A stretch of 6,391 nt of DNA from Sediminibacterium sp. (GTDB lineage Bacteria > Bacteroidota > Bacteroidia > Chitinophagales > Chitinophagaceae): NCBI GenBank assembly GCA_023263235.1, contig JALQXE010000153.1:1-6391 (forward strand), read 5' to 3'. Shown piece after piece: positions 6,285-6,391 of this stretch (position 1 is the stretch's first letter; every line of letters begins with the position of its first letter). Below the pieces are notes generated by a model that searched no databases, was not told where the DNA came from, and saw only the letters and a program-made list of their open reading frames with translations. Made by a program: the position numbers and the translations under genes.

Positions 6285-6292
6285 TATCTTTG
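6285..6292 (+). promoter_or_regulatory. Bacteroidota -7 promoter box upstream of the last gene
   Basis: TATCTTTG matches TAnnTTTG exactly and lies 44 bases after the dehydrogenase stop and 58 before the ATG at 6351. The predicted transcription start, near 6296, falls just before the hairpin at 6299-6325. No clear TTG is seen at the expected -33 position. Its place in a 109-base non-coding gap makes a real promoter likely. Confidence 0.5.
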
Positions 6293-6298
6293 TACACT

Positions 6299-6333
6299 GC
6301 AACGCTACATACTATGTGGCGTTGTATTTTTTT
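6299..6333 (+). terminator. Intrinsic terminator-like hairpin between the dehydrogenase and the last gene
   Basis: An 11-bp stem pairs 6300-6310 (CAACGCTACAT) with 6314-6324 (ATGTGGCGTTG) around an ACT loop, with one G-U pair (6306/6318) and a possible extra G-U at the base (6299/6325). A T-rich tract follows, including eight T at 6327-6334. It would end the rsmA-dehydrogenase transcript 58 bases after the stop codon. It also sits just after the promoter-like box at 6285-6292, so it may form the 5' end of the next mRNA. Confidence 0.8.
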
Positions 6334-6350
6334 TATCTAAAACGAAGGAT

Positions 6351-6391
6351 ATGAGCGAGACTAATGTATATGTAACACAGGAGACATTTGA
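6351..6391 (+). CDS. N-terminal fragment of an unidentified protein (runs off the window)
   Basis: An ATG at 6351 opens a frame reading MSETNVYVTQETF to the end of the window. It follows a promoter-like box and a hairpin, and is preceded by the A-rich AACGAAGGAT, so a gene start is likely. The GAAGGA in that stretch lies one base from the ATG, too close for a normal Shine-Dalgarno interaction. The short YVT-x-E-x-F pattern resembles the N-termini of some GreA-type transcription elongation factors, but 13 residues are too few to name it. Confidence 0.5.
   Translation, partial: MSETNVYVTQETF

Noticed and set aside
6296..6334. A small RNA gene between the promoter box at 6285 and the hairpin U-tract
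   Set aside because: The product would be only about 35-40 bases and consist of a terminator hairpin alone. A terminator or a 5' leader hairpin is the simpler reading.
1..6391. Mobile element, CRISPR array, tRNA or horizontally acquired island
   Set aside because: No transposase, integrase, repeat array, tRNA-like cloverleaf or change in composition was seen. The genes are mostly core housekeeping families with uniform AT-rich codon use.

Overview
The window looks like ordinary chromosomal DNA from a member of the Bacteroidota, probably near the family Chitinophagaceae. Four things support this: the AT-rich composition; start codons preceded by A/T-rich tracts rather than a Shine-Dalgarno motif; three intergenic copies of the Bacteroidota -7 promoter element TAnnTTTG; and a TPR-like exported protein of a type I associate with this phylum. 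The family-level placement is an inference. There is no phage, insertion sequence, CRISPR array, tRNA or rRNA.

Layout. Positions 1-192 are the 3' end of atpA (F1 ATP synthase alpha), closed by a strong intrinsic terminator at 211-241. Positions 252-3404 hold a tightly packed four-gene plus-strand cluster: an ABC-2 type ATPase (252-1160), its membrane permease (1160-2035, joined by a one-base stop/start overlap), an exported LolA-like protein (2078-2764) and an exported TPR-like protein (2775-3404). This cluster meets pdxA (minus strand, 3401-4501) tail to tail, with both stop codons inside one CTAG palindrome. pdxA is divergent from rsmA/ksgA (4546-5310), and the two starts are only about 45 bases apart. 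rsmA is followed after a single base by a D-2-hydroxyacid dehydrogenase (5312-6241). A promoter-like box, a terminator-like hairpin and the first 13 codons of another gene (6351 onward) close the window.

How the genes may work together. The first cluster looks like one transcription unit: an inner-membrane ABC exporter followed by two secreted proteins, one with a lipoprotein-carrier-like fold. It could act in envelope biogenesis, export or peptide resistance, but the substrate cannot be read from the sequence. The second block pairs vitamin B6 biosynthesis (pdxA) with 16S rRNA dimethylation (rsmA), a pairing also known in enterobacteria but here divergent, plus a dehydrogenase of the SerA/PdxB superfamily that could act in serine or B6 synthesis.

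The most unusual signals are regulatory. Two gene starts (252 and 6351) share the order TAnnTTTG box, hairpin beginning at the predicted transcription start, U-tract, ATG. The rsmA promoter box lies so close to its ATG that a leaderless or nearly leaderless mRNA is predicted. I see no clearly novel multi-gene system. The ABC/LolA-like/TPR cluster is the best candidate for undescribed function.
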